Assembly (NCBI GenBank): GCA_021464525.1
Contig: JADRCO010000854.1
Location: 1 to 25,450 of the forward strand
Direction of reading: 5' to 3'
Origin: Rhizophagus sp. LPA8_4_AMF
Lineage: Eukaryota > Glomeromycota > Glomeromycetes > Glomerales > Glomeraceae
Length of the DNA stretch: 25,450 nt
Positions 9,723 through 19,650 of the stretch are shown one piece after another (position 1 is the first letter of the stretch; each line of letters begins with the position of its first letter). The notes under the pieces are model-generated. The model was not told the origin of the DNA, did no database searches, and saw nothing but the letters and a program-made list of their open reading frames with translations. The position numbers were made by a program, and so were the translations under genes.

Positions 9723-10839
9723 TCCGATTTCGCTGTTTCTAAATATTATTACGTTATATTCATCTTAAGATTTACTTTAGAATTTTAATTTTTAGATATC
9801 ATGCATATAATAGAAATTTCTTGTATTAAATTATATAACTATATTATAGTTTCCATAGTAATACTTAATTTTTAACAATAAGAATTGTTTGTTGATGGTA
9901 CTATTGTACTATCAGTGTATTAATATCTATAACGAAAGGCAATTATTATTATTATTTTAATTATATAAAGTTGTCCAAGAGCAAGCATTAATAAATATGT
10001 ATTTGTAATTGTTTATAACATAACTAAATCACCTTTTAAATTGTGAGCAAAAGAATTTAACGTTTAAATGAATGAATGGTTAACGAAAAAATAATAAAAT
10101 AATTTTTTTTGACAATTCACCACAAATAAATTCAGACATTCAAACATTTCATGTTCTACTTTAATCTTTATTAATTGAAGTGAAATACTAATTGAAAAAA
10201 AAAATTTGGAGTGAAATATATAAAAAAAAATAAAATTCCACTTACAGAATAAAATCCGAACAATCAGAGCCTATAGATAGAAATTGGTCGTATCAATCGC
10301 GTATCAATAACTTGTGAAAAAATTGTTCGGCAGAATTTGGTAACGCATATTATTTTTAAAGCAACGAAAATTTGAAATTTGACTTAATTAATTATATAAT
10401 TTACATTTATGAATAGTTTGTTCATTCTTACAAATAAAAGAAAATTCTACATAAATAATACGTTAAAATAATTTGAAATATTGGCTAACTTTATTTTGGC
10501 TTATATTAGAATTCCCAAGCTTTGTCGTATGTATGGAGAACGGCAACACAAAATACGCGTTTATATTATATATATTTAATTTATTTAATTTATGTATAAT
10601 AACTATGATATACTTGCGTATCAATATGATCAGTGGCTTGTGAGTTGTGTCTATCTCCTGGTTGTTAAATATACATATGAATAAAAAAGTACTCATAAAA
10701 AACAACTCATGATTATATTGAAAACGATACTAGTAGTAGACTGATTTGTTATATATGAATTATTTATTTTTTTTTTATTGATTAGTAATATTTAAAATAG
10801 GATCATGTCGTTTTTAACATACTGATATTTTTTAGATAA
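9723..10839. other. AT-rich stretch without a gene
   Basis: The 3' end of the secreted gene is followed by over 1 kb with no convincing coding frame. An 80-codon minus-strand open frame at 10463-10705 is Ile/Asn/Phe-rich, as expected from AT-rich DNA, and is not called. Confidence 0.4.
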
Positions 10840-11067
10840 AGTATTTATTGCATAAATATCTTTGATATTTTTGACGCATTACGTCATTTAGATTTTATAG
10901 GTAAAATACCTATTGTTTACTATGCTTTTTATATGGAACATGATCTTGGACGTCTGCATAATAACACAGTTATTGGATGGTGGTTAAAATATCAACCGAA
11001 CTGCTTCGCAGTTCGGTTATATTTCAACCCCCCTACCCAATATCGGTGTTTAGTGGTACCGAAATGA
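10840..11067 (+). other. Uncertain 75-codon coding-like fragment
   Basis: Between two stops this frame runs 75 codons and has mixed composition unlike its AT-rich surroundings: DALRHLDFIGKIPIVYYAFY, then HDLGRLHNN, WWLKYQPNCF and YFNPPTQY. No suitable start or splice sites are clear and I do not recognise the family. The last third overlaps a perfect hairpin, so it may belong to a repeat rather than a gene. Confidence 0.25.
10996..11016. repeat. Perfect hairpin with 9-bp arms
   Basis: CCGAACTGC (10996-11004), loop TTC, GCAGTTCGG (11008-11016); pairing continues imperfectly outward (ATATCAA against TTATAT). It is GC-rich in AT-rich DNA and is followed by AACCCCCCTACCC. This could be the end of a dispersed element. 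Confidence 0.6.
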
Positions 11068-12116
11068 AGTAAACCCTTAAAGTGCGATAATACAATCGTT
11101 ACGAATGGATTGTAATATATTTAAATTTAAGGTGCATTATTTTTTATCCGAATGACGATGGGGTATCACAATCATCACATGAAAGTCAATTAAACATCAT
11201 ATACCGATGCATTCTACCGATACCGATTTAAACACGGATAGTATATCGATTAACATACCGATTAATAAAGAAGAAATTTTTTTGTTTAAAATGATCCTGC
11301 TGATTTTATCAATATAAATGTTAAGCGTTAAAAGTAATTATTTATGAAATCTAATAATCTTTAAAATTATGGAGCGTATAAAAATTTCAAATTTATTTTG
11401 CGTTTGATAATGCAGAGAATTTATTATGAAAACAATTTTTGTTAATGAATATTTAAATGTAAGGTGATTACTGATTATTGTAAATAGGAATGATTAACAT
11501 TACTTTTTCTGAAATTATCACCCGTTCTAAAATTAATTGGTCTTCTTTGATTAAATGAAAAACCTTTATTGAACCTATTCATCCTATTTACCGCAGCTTA
11601 CTATTATGGAAAAAAAATGTGCTTTTCTTTGTCAGCCACACAATCAACCAGAATATAATATATCTAAATTCGATACTAACATTCCCTTTTATATGTTTTA
11701 TTGAAATATATAAAATATCAGGTTTAATAACGAGTATTTACATGATTTGGTTAAGAAACTTTGTGATATTCTCGAATTCTCAATTAAATGGAAAAACAAT
11801 GAAAAATTTCCTAATTCATTTTATTATTATTATTATTATTAAAGAAACATCCGTCTTTGTATTTTTTACTTAATTCAGAAATTATTTAACAATAAATGAT
11901 AAATTCAATAAATAACATCTGAATCAATTTTATACACCCTTTTTTTTAAAAAAATAATTTTTCTCTTTTTTTTTAAGAAAAGAAAAAAATTACTTAAAAT
12001 ATACGTATATATATATATTTATAAATATTTTTTTTAAAATTCAAAAAATTAAACTTACCCTTTAGCACTAAACAATTCAAAATATACGAGTTGCTTTGGC
12101 CGAAAATAAACTTCAA
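11068..12116. other. Intergenic stretch with weak coding-like scraps
   Basis: At 11180-11275 the word ACCGAT recurs several times. From about 11490 to 11850 short plus-strand runs in more than one frame look protein-like (for example IEPIHPIYRSLLLW and NNEYLHDLVKKLCDILEFS), but no family was recognised and no gene model holds. From 11940 to 12060 the sequence is almost pure A/T with TA repeats. CTTACCCTTTAG at about 12054-12065 could be a splice acceptor of a 5' intron for the next gene. Confidence 0.35.
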
Positions 12117-14077
12117 ATGGCCGCATATTTAAGTCCTTCGTCTCCAACTTCTCCTGCTGGTTCAGAATTTGATCGAATAAGAGTTATTGTTAAAAATAAT
12201 TTAGAAAATTTTTATGTACGTTTAATTTCTCCTCCAACTTATAGGATTGATACTGAAGATGAATTTGAAGAACCTGAACGTATACATGGTCTTACTTGTA
12301 ATGATGATCATGTCGCTGAAATTACTGATCGTTATGATAAGATTGAATCTGAATTAACTTCTTTTGAAAGAGCCCTATGGGTTGAATTTTGTGATCTCGC
12401 AAAAAATCACGTGATGAAGAGGTTGTCAAATTAATTGATGATTTAGAGAAAAAATTTGTTGAAATTAAGAACCTTATGGAAGGTAGGAAAAAAGATCTTG
12501 TTACTATAAAAGAAGGAAAAGAATTTGCAAAAGGCATAAATTCTATACGTGATCAACTTGATATAGTAAAAGGTAAAATGAAAAAAGATGATACAACAAC
12601 AAATGCTTCCTTACAAGAATTAGATACTTATATGGTTGATGTTTCAGAATTAACCAAATCATTAAAATCTACCTATAGTTATTTATTTTCCCCTGAATCT
12701 GAAGATAAAAGATATAAGGAATGTTTTGATGAGCAAATTAATCAATATAAACTTGTAAGGGGTTGGATTGAGGAAGTACGTGTATGGTTTAGAGAAACTG
12801 TACGTATACGTGGTTGGATGCGTGAACGTGTAGAAATTTTATTAAATGTACCTAAAGTTGATCCTTTTCAAGAAGGTGGAACTCCTGTTACTCAAGAACA
12901 AGTTGATGAATGGCAAAAAGAATACGAGGAATTAGAAAGGGAGGTTGAAAAATTTGATTCTGAGGACGTTACACGTTTAAGAGCTCACGTTAAAGGTATA
13001 TTAGGAACCGATAATGAAACAACTACTACTGATATATCCCCTGCTGACACCATGACAATCAGAATTACCTTCGAGACTTTAAAAATCCTTGATCAATTAC
13101 TTGGAAAATTAAAAGATCGTGATCATGAATTGCTCTTTTAGCTTTACGTGTACAATGGGAACGTGAATGTGGTAATGCGATGAATTTTTGGAATATATTA
13201 ATTGATGAAATTAATGATTTTATAATTAATCGTGGTAGATGGAAGGCTCCAAACTCTTCTGAGAAAAGAAAGGATGGTTGGTTTATTAATCAGGATCAAC
13301 TTCTTCAACATGATGTTACTTCCGAATTATGTATGATCAATCAAAAGTTATTAGACTACATACAAAATATAATACCTCCTACAACAGAAATCTTTGATGA
13401 TTTATTTAATACTTCTCAAACGCCATTACCTGAACATTTAATTGAAAGACAAGAGAACATTGAAGAAAGGGATAAAGATTATTTAGAAGAATACTATAAG
13501 TTCGCAAATGATGCTTTGACACAACGTAAACAAGCTATTGATTATTCTAATGAAACAGAATCAGCTTTCGCCGAAGGGATTAAATTAAAAAACGAATTAA
13601 TTCTTGAAGAGTCAAATTCACATAGTGGTTCCGTCGAAAAGAAATTTATCGCTCGCGTAATCGAAATAAATCAACGTATAGAAAAATCTTGGAGTTCAAT
13701 GGCTGAAAAAATAATATATCCACATCATGAAAGACATGATGATTCAGAAAATGAAGTAATAAGACAAGCAGTTGCATCTTTTATTGAAAGATTAAAAGTA
13801 TTACTTGCTGAAATCGATGAAGCTTCAAAAAAATTATCAACGTGCTCTTAAATTTGTAAAATTATCTGACGGGCATAAAAAAGAAGCTGATCGTTAATAT
13901 CTAAAAAGCATGACTATATAATGAAACGTAAATTTGACGTTTTCCAAGAACCATGTTTACATAAGAAAGTTGCAGATTTAATTTCAAATTCTACAATCTG
14001 AGGTCGATGTTGCTAAAAAACGTCACATCTTGGAAAATTACTATTCTATAATATTATATGGATTATTCAATAGTTAA
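12117..14077 (+). pseudogene. Spectrin-like coiled-coil protein gene, frame-broken
   Basis: A gene of about 640 codons reads in successive frames: 12117-12406, then to about 13138, then to about 13830, then to 13896, with more scraps to 14077. The changes fall at a 6-A run (12401-12406), a 4-T run (13136-13139) and a 7-A run (13827-13833). The last part (after 13896) needs further changes. The product starts MAAYLSPSSPTSPAGSEFD and is otherwise almost wholly helical with heptad spacing: VVKLIDDLEKKFVEIKNLM, WIEEVRVWFRETVRIRGWM, WQKEYEELEREVEKFD, ALRVQWERECGNAMNFW. Spaced Trp residues and long helices recall spectrin repeats of cytoskeletal linkers, possibly the N-terminal part of a fungal Gas2/GAR-type protein; this is inference and no GAR domain is seen. 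The ATG at 12117 is chosen because it opens a typical Ser/Pro-rich start; no upstream ATG is in frame. Confidence 0.6.
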
Positions 14078-14384
14078 ATAATATTTAAAAATTACTTATT
14101 AAAAGATAGTATAAAGCTGTTTAAATCCAGATGTATTGTTTAACATAACTTTCACCCCTTCTTTTTATCTTTAAAATGGGTTTCATATTTGATGAATTTG
14201 ATTGAATGGAATTGAAAAAATTATGTAACTATTTAATATTATACATTATTCATATTTTACCAATAAATTATCTTTTTTATATTAAACATATTTTCTAATT
14301 AATATAGTAATATCTAACACTGAATTTAAGATTTTAAATAATAACTAGGGAACGCAAACCGTTCAGGTAATCAAATTATTTACA

Positions 14385-14392
14385 TCACGTGA
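14385..14392. promoter_or_regulatory. E-box palindrome TCACGTGA
   Basis: TCACGTGA is the palindromic core bound by bHLH factors of the Cbf1/USF type (family knowledge). It lies about 100 bp upstream of a TATA-like word at 14485. A second TCACGTGA occurs at 19824. Confidence 0.35.
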
Positions 14393-14484
14393 CATGTACA
14401 AACAAAATACAAAATCTAATTGGTCGATAAGCATGCGGGACAGAACGACATCTTAGAAGTAAACGGTCCTACGCTAGCTTCGGG

Positions 14485-14595
14485 TATATAATATCACCAA
14501 ACTGTTACATATAAATAAACTCATTAAGCTATTTATTAAATATATGTGATATTTAATCTACCGTATCCTAAGCACCGCACCACTATGACTTTAGT
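14485..14595 (+). promoter_or_regulatory. Promoter-like segment without an intact gene
   Basis: TATATAATA at 14485-14493 in a GC-richer context is followed about 90 bp later by an ATG at 14585 that opens only an 11-codon frame (MTLVKKSKKKL). It looks like the promoter and first codons of a lost or truncated gene. This reading is tentative. Confidence 0.25.
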
Positions 14596-14640
14596 GAAAA
14601 AATCTAAGAAAAAATTATAAATGAATTATTATAATAAAAA

Positions 14641-14698
14641 TACTTCCGAATCCACGATTTTTTTCCGTTAAAAGTGGTCTTAAAATCGGAAGGATACT
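14641..14698 (-). repeat. Stem-loop with Tc1/mariner-like end
   Basis: ACTTCCGA pairs with TCGGAAGG, and inside this TCCAC..TTTT pairs with AAAA.GTGG. On the minus strand the right side reads TACAGTATCCTTCCGA, and TA followed by CAGT is how many Tc1/mariner and pogo ends begin. A TACAGTATGACCC word also lies on the plus strand at about 14777. This could be a small MITE or a solo end. Confidence 0.3.
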
Positions 14699-15164
14699 GT
14701 AAATGATATAATGAGCAAAAATATCAAAAATATTTATGCAATAGTGATTTATTTGTACCTTAGTCTAAAAATTATCAGTACAGTATGACCCTATTTGGCT
14801 GTATAATAATGTTTTTATAGTACTTTTTAGAATACTATTTAAAATTTATGATAATAACGTAAAATCTTTTTTCTTGTCCAAATTTAGATTCTCGACATTT
14901 ATTAAATTCTCCACATTTAAATTATATTTTCCTCTTTCGTCATTTTTTTCATGGCACATTGAATACCTCTTTTTTGATATATATACTGTATATAAAAAAA
15001 AAAAAAAATTCTCTCTATTATGATTAGATTGAAATTTGAATTGTTGAGAGTTATAATTATTTACTTAATACTAACTTATTTATAGATGAAAAGCAAGTTT
15101 TAATTTAAGTGAATAGAATCTTTTAGAATTAATTTAAGAGAAATATCGATAAGTGAAATGTTAT

Positions 15165-16045
15165 TTCGAGCGTTTTACGTGAATATTGTTATCTGCGATC
15201 AAAAAAATTTTGAACTCGTATCACCCTTAATTGTTTCGTATCAATATTGAAGATAAATTTTACCGTTAGAATATAAATAAGAAAAAACAAACTCCTATAA
15301 CATGTGTATAAATATTTCCATAAATGGTTTGTCTTAAAAATTGAAATTATTTCGTTTATAAAATTAATGGACCGAAGTTGTTATTCACATTAATTTACTA
15401 AAAAAGGTGGATTTATTCTTGAAAGGATAAATAATAATTTTATTTAAATAACATAACAGTTATTCAATATAAAGAACTACAGGGTAAAAAATACAAATAT
15501 AATTAATAAACATAAAAAAAAATAAAAGAAATAAAAAGGACTTATGAAATAAAATTACGTGTAGCTAAAGTTATATGCTAATTAATTATAAATCAGAAAA
15601 ATTTATTGTTAAAATTGGGTATTCGTAATGTTTGAGGAAGAATAATTCAAAAAAATGTTTTCTTGTTGTTGAGAAGAAATATGTAGGACAATAATTTTAA
15701 ATCAAAACTAAGGATTTCAGATTGAGAAGAGTTAATAATAGTCACGTTAAATGGACCATGTGGAGAAGCAATATGTTGCTGTTTGACCAATGGGCTGCTG
15801 CGGCACAACATACTGCGGAGCATACGAGGAGTTTAGATATTTTCGTTAGAATAATTGGTGTTTGTACATAATGTTGGGAAATTGTTATCAGAAGAGTTGA
15901 TATTCACATCATTTTAATTAAATATTTGACAGTAGACTGCATTCAGTAAAAGTGTGATCATTTTGATTATTTTGTAAAGTATTTTGAATTTTGAATGAGA
16001 TTTATGAATTCGTATTCAATGGAAAGTTATAAAAATTTTTTTTTT
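15165..16045 (+). repeat. Duplicated block, copy A
   Basis: This block aligns along its length, in direct orientation, with 18560-19650. Shared landmarks in order are TTGAACTCGTATC, AATTATTTCGTTTATAAA, GGATAAATAATAATTTT, AAATTGGGTATTCGT, GGGCTGCTGCGG and CATACTGCGGAGCATACGAG, then GATCATTTTGATTATTTTGT. Both coding and flanking non-coding DNA are shared, so it is a segmental duplication. Divergence is clear and includes several deletions relative to copy B. Confidence 0.75.
15605..15995 (-). pseudogene. Broken Q/N-rich gene, copy A
   Basis: This is the counterpart of the minus-strand gene at 19119-19575. Recognisable pieces include QNTLQNNQND (lacking the start codon and first residues), the CTCCGCAGTATGTTG-coded AYAPQYV-like part, and the C-terminal NYSSSNITNTQF. 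Relative to copy B there are deletions in the middle, stops and frame changes, so it cannot make the full protein. It is a host gene relic. Confidence 0.6.
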
Positions 16046-16385
16046 TTTTTTTGGAGAGGGACCTTATTAAACTATAATTGAAATACATTATTTCTTGTTT
16101 ATACTTATATACTGTATATATATAATGTATTACCCCTTAAATGGTTTAAAATTCTGCATATTAAAATTTTAAAAAAAAATTTTTTTTTTTTAATATATAT
16201 AATGTATTTTCTTTTACCATATAAAAAAAATGATAAAGATATCATTCTTATCATTTTCCGATTATTATTCCTCGTGAAAATATTTTAGGTCTGAAACACT
16301 AATTAATCATAATTTAAACAAAACAAGTAAGCAAATTGTGGATCTCTTTGTGTTTAATGAAGGACCTATGGATGTTACTCAAATA
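16046..16385. other. AT-rich stretch with simple runs
   Basis: Contains homopolymer runs and a repeated TATATATAATGTATT (about 16114 and 16193). No gene. Confidence 0.4.
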
Positions 16386-16522
16386 CCGTATAGTCCCGAA
16401 AATAAGCACCCCATTTTTGCACGCAATGCCAGCCGAACACTTTATAATGTAGGCCAAAATTGCTATAATTCTGGTAAGGGTGCTTATTTTCGGGGGGAGT
16501 GCTTATTATCGGGACTATACGG
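16386..16522. mobile_element. pogo/Tc1-like MITE flanked by TA
   Basis: The ends match over about 27 bp with one or two differences: CCGTATAGTCCCGA then AATAAGCAC and CCCC on the left (16386-16412), and the complement on the right ending at 16522. A TA dinucleotide flanks each side (16384-16385 and 16523-16524), the target duplication of the Tc1/mariner/pogo superfamily. The 137-bp interior is non-coding. The right end carries a second partial copy of GTGCTTATT.TCGGG, so it may have suffered a small internal duplication. The two overlapping open frames across it (plus and minus) come from the palindromic ends and are not genes. Confidence 0.7.
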
Positions 16523-16524
16523 TA

Positions 16525-17105
16525 TTGATAATTGGAACTTAAAATGGATGAATTTGTTACGCGACCATTCAAGTTATTCAAGTTAGGCGCATGGCGTAAA
16601 TAAATCGAGATTTATATAACGAAGAAATCCTACTCGTTGCACAAATTTTTAATTATACATATTATATAATTATATCAAATATTTTTGAATAAATTAAAAG
16701 TAGTTATAAAAAGGACAAAAAAAGACCTTTCTTCTCCAACAAGTATATAACATCCAATATAACCCTTTCTTAAGAATTGAAGAAAAATTACAACAGTATT
16801 TGCTTCACCGCTTAATATCTGTTTGAATTTTTTTTTCAAGAAAATTTGATTTCGTGCGAAAAAAAATAACGAAAAAACAATTATTTTTTCCTTTACAAAA
16901 TCCCTTACTTCGATAAAAAGAAGTCTTATATAAGATACTTTTCCACATAAAAATTCCAAATTACAATTACTTCTTTGATTGCTACCTAGTACCTTCCATT
17001 TTTTTTTAAATAGTATCTTTTTTCTATTTTTTTTTTTTAATTAAAAAATTGTTGCGACAAAACGAACATAAGATTTTCATAATATTAGTATTTGCACGAA
17101 TCAAT
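16525..17105. other. Intergenic stretch upstream of the two-repeat gene
   Basis: AT-rich with strong T runs from 17000 to 17045, just before the start of the next gene. A 94-codon minus-strand open frame (16675-16959) is Phe/Ile/Lys-rich with no domain features and is not called. Confidence 0.4.
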
Positions 17106-17771
17106 ATGAATCGAATGTATTATCCTTCATCGTCCACTATTAATACTATGGCTTACGTATCTCAAGATAATGTTATTGCCGAATACTCGTTTTTTTATAA
17201 AGCATGGAACGATCATCAAATTTATCATATTACCTGCAAAGAAATCTCATTTGAAATCATTTCACATCTTTTAAGCAATCATCACGTCTGCTCAACTCAA
17301 AATTACGTTCAATCAAGTAATCTACATGTATTTTATCACCAGCAACCTGACGATAAAAAAATTTATCAAATTATTTGTGAATTAGTCTCTTACAAGTTCA
17401 TTATTGATATGTTGAATAAAATTAATTATGGGATTGAAATTGATGATCTACGACAAGAGAATTTGAATTTCTCAAGAGAATGTAAAGAAAATTTGGAATT
17501 TTACTTAAAACAAGATTTGAATTATTATTTGGCATCAAACAAAATTAACGAGCAATTAAATATGAATGTTAATGGTAGTTACTATACCAATGGTTCAGAT
17601 AGTTCTAGTGCGAATTTAATTAATATTTCTCAACATGTGACAGATAATTATGATCAATCTCAACAAGATAACAACGATCGACTAACCTCCAACGATCAAC
17701 TAACCTCTCAAAATGTTGTTATTACAGATTATACTCAAGCTCATACTAACATAAATATCCACCACCCTTAG
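17106..17771 (+). CDS. Orphan protein with two internal repeats and Q/N-rich tail
   Basis: An intact single-exon gene of 221 residues from the ATG at 17106 (a second ATG at 17115 is also possible). I do not recognise the family. Two stretches align with each other: residues ~29-62 (FFYKAWNDHQIYHITCKEIS, then FEIISHLL) and ~78-111 (VFYHQQPDDKKIYQIICELV, then SYKFIIDML). Both follow the pattern FY...D..IY.I.C...S...II..L, which suggests a small repeated helical or alpha/beta module. Residues ~155-221 are Asn/Ser/Gln-rich with a near-repeat (DRLTSNDQLTSQN) and look disordered. No signal peptide or membrane segment is present. It lies between two copies of a duplicated block, each with a minus-strand Q/N-rich gene. 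The intact frame in decayed surroundings suggests it is real and kept. Confidence 0.65.
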   Translation: MNRMYYPSSSTINTMAYVSQDNVIAEYSFFYKAWNDHQIYHITCKEISFEIISHLLSNHHVCSTQNYVQSSNLHVFYHQQPDDKKIYQIICELVSYKFIIDMLNKINYGIEIDDLRQENLNFSRECKENLEFYLKQDLNYYLASNKINEQLNMNVNGSYYTNGSDSSSANLINISQHVTDNYDQSQQDNNDRLTSNDQLTSQNVVITDYTQAHTNINIHHP

Positions 17772-18026
17772 AATAAATTCATATATTATTGAGATATTTT
17801 TTATTATAATATACGTGTTGTATTTATATTTTTATATTAGTATTACCATTTTTTAAATAAATTTATTTTACTTCAATACCACATTATTCGCTATCGGAAA
17901 TATCCATACTATAATAATTTTAGTATGCATTATTTGGGATTTTTAAAAAAGACTTACTAACTTGCTCGCAAAATGTTATCAATGACAATAAATTAAATGG
18001 TATTAGCTTTGTCTATTTTATTTTAG
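17772..18026. other. 3' flank of the two-repeat gene
   Basis: AT-rich with no gene. AATAAA-like words near 17860 could serve polyadenylation of the upstream gene, but such words are common by chance here. Confidence 0.35.
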
Positions 18027-18173
18027 TTTTCTTGCAAAACATTTTGCCAGCCATTATGTATGGTAAGTATGAAGGGGTGGTACGCACTGCAGGGTTTACG
18101 ATAGGGTAGCATCCGCCCAGTTTCATCCAAGGTTACAGCCTGAACGGAATCTTGGTTATTTTTTGCAAGAAAA
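18027..18173. mobile_element. Small GC-richer MITE with 13-bp inverted ends
   Basis: TTTTCTTGCAAAA (18027-18039) and its exact complement TTTTGCAAGAAAA (18161-18173) bound a 147-bp non-coding element that is clearly GC-richer than its surroundings. An inner CCAAG (18128-18132)...CTTGG (18151-18155) pair adds a second hairpin. A target duplication could not be fixed because both flanks are T-rich. Confidence 0.5.
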
Positions 18174-18559
18174 TCAATTTTTATTTCTATTTTATTTTCT
18201 TCACAAATAAAGAGAAAGTCTTACTTACTTTCCATAAATGCACCAAGCGTCTTAAAAGTAGATAATAAATTGTGTATAAGATATTTTTGATGTAGTCAAA
18301 ATATACAATAAAGAAACGGAAGGTAGGTTACGGAGAAATAGAAATGTTGTAGTGAAAGATTTAATAAGATTTAATGAGAAAGATGTACGGTGTCACTAAA
18401 GTTTAATTTTAGACAAGTTTCAAAATTGTATAAATTTATTTTATTCGAGTGAAGATTAATTGTGTATCGTAAATCGTGATATGTTGATGTAGTACAAAAA
18501 CACAATAAAAAAAAAATTAGGAACGGGAGTAGGTACTTTACTCAACTTAATTCAAGAAA
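18174..18559. other. Intergenic stretch without a gene
   Basis: AT-rich. The last part may be the faint upstream continuation of duplicated block B, but alignment to copy A is weak here. Confidence 0.35.
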
Positions 18560-19650
18560 GACATGAATATTGCGATTTGCAATCAGAAAAATGTTGAACT
18601 CGTATCTCCCTCAATTTTTTGCAATATTAAATATAAAATATATAAATTTTATCATTAACGTAACCATGCGGTTTTGGTTTATTAGTCAGGAGTGTAACGA
18701 AGGACTATTTATTTTTCTGCGCAAAGGTTTCACAAAAGGGTTTCACAAAAATATCAGCCAGTCCTAAGTGAAAATAATTCGAAATTAGAGAAATAATAAA
18801 ATGATCCTTTTTTTTATATCATGTATATAATATTTCAGTAAACGGCTCATCATTCATCCTAAAATTGAGAATTATTTCGTTTATAAATGGAATTAAGTTT
18901 ATTATTCACATAATTTTATTAAAAAGGTGAATTTATTTCGTTTGGAAGGATAAATAATAATTTTTATTTAAATAACATAACAGTATACAATAAAAAGAAA
19001 TACAGGAATAAAATTAATAAACATAAAAAAAAATGAAAGAAATAAAAGAATTTAAGAAATAAAATTACGCTTAGCTAAAGTGAAGTTATATGTTATGTAA
19101 TTATATAAATCAGAAAATTTATTGTTGAAATTGGGTATTCGTGATATTTGAAGAAGAATAATTCAAAGAAGTGTTATGTTGTTGTTGAGAAGAAATAGGT
19201 ATGATGATAATTTTAAATCCAGGAATATCAAAACTAAGGATTTCGGATTGAGAAGGGTTAACATTAGTCATGTTAAATGGACCAAATGGAGAAGGAATAT
19301 TTTCAATAGGCTGCTGCGGCCCAACATACTGCGGAGCATACGAGGAGAAAACTGGAGTCGAGATATTTTCGTTAGAATTAGAAGTGGGCTGTTGATCAGA
19401 GTAATTGATGTTTGTATAAAATGTTTGAAAATTATTATCGGAAGAGTTGATATTTCATATCATTATAGTTAATATTTGAAGAAGAATATCCCGGTTGAAT
19501 AACAGTAGATTGAGAATTATTGAATTCAGTAAAAGTGGGATCATTTTGATTATTTTGTAAAGTATTTTGACTCATAATTGAATTTTTTTGGACGAGATTT
19601 ATGAATGTATTTATTTATAATGGAAATTTATAAAATAATTGAACCGACCT
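18560..19650 (+). repeat. Duplicated block, copy B
   Basis: This is the better preserved copy of the block at 15165-16045, in the same orientation, with the copy start points about 3.4 kb apart. It carries the fuller minus-strand Q/N-rich gene. Shared non-coding landmarks on both sides of the gene show that the duplicated unit is larger than the gene. Confidence 0.75.
19119..19575 (-). CDS. Q/N/S-rich orphan protein, one frame change
   Basis: Read from ATG at 19575 to the stop at 19119, the product starts MSQNTLQNNQNDPTFTEF and has a low-complexity Gln/Asn/Ser/Pro middle (YAPQYVGPQQP, IPSPFGPFNM). It ends with a more ordered FDIPGFKIIIIP and a tail NYSSSNITNTQFQQ. The total is about 152 codons. 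One frame change occurs at a 3-T run (19453-19455), where copy A has 2 T; this looks like a one-base excess in an otherwise clean gene. I do not recognise the family. Q/N-rich composition suggests a disordered, possibly transcription-related or aggregation-prone protein, which is inference. Open frames on the plus strand here are shadows. Confidence 0.5.

Larger units (their letters stand above)
14078..15164. other. Intergenic stretch with promoter-like block
   Basis: Mostly AT-rich with a GC-richer block at 14345-14480. Features within it are listed separately. No coding frame of useful length was found. Confidence 0.4.

Noticed and set aside
11619-11873. 84-codon plus-strand open frame with hydrophobic segments
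   Set aside because: Hydrophobic runs arise from T-rich DNA and an ATT microsatellite (IIIIII); other frames in the same place look at least as protein-like.
12322-12537. 71-codon minus-strand open frame
   Set aside because: Antisense to the spectrin-like gene.
16338-16586. Overlapping plus and minus open frames across the MITE
   Set aside because: Both run through the inverted ends and non-coding core of the pogo-type element; each encodes NKHP-like pieces twice because of the palindrome.
16675-16959. 94-codon minus-strand open frame
   Set aside because: Low-complexity Phe/Lys/Ile content and no recognisable feature.
19176-19472. 98-codon plus-strand open frame
   Set aside because: Antisense shadow of the minus-strand Q/N-rich gene, whose composition and conservation with copy A are on the other strand.
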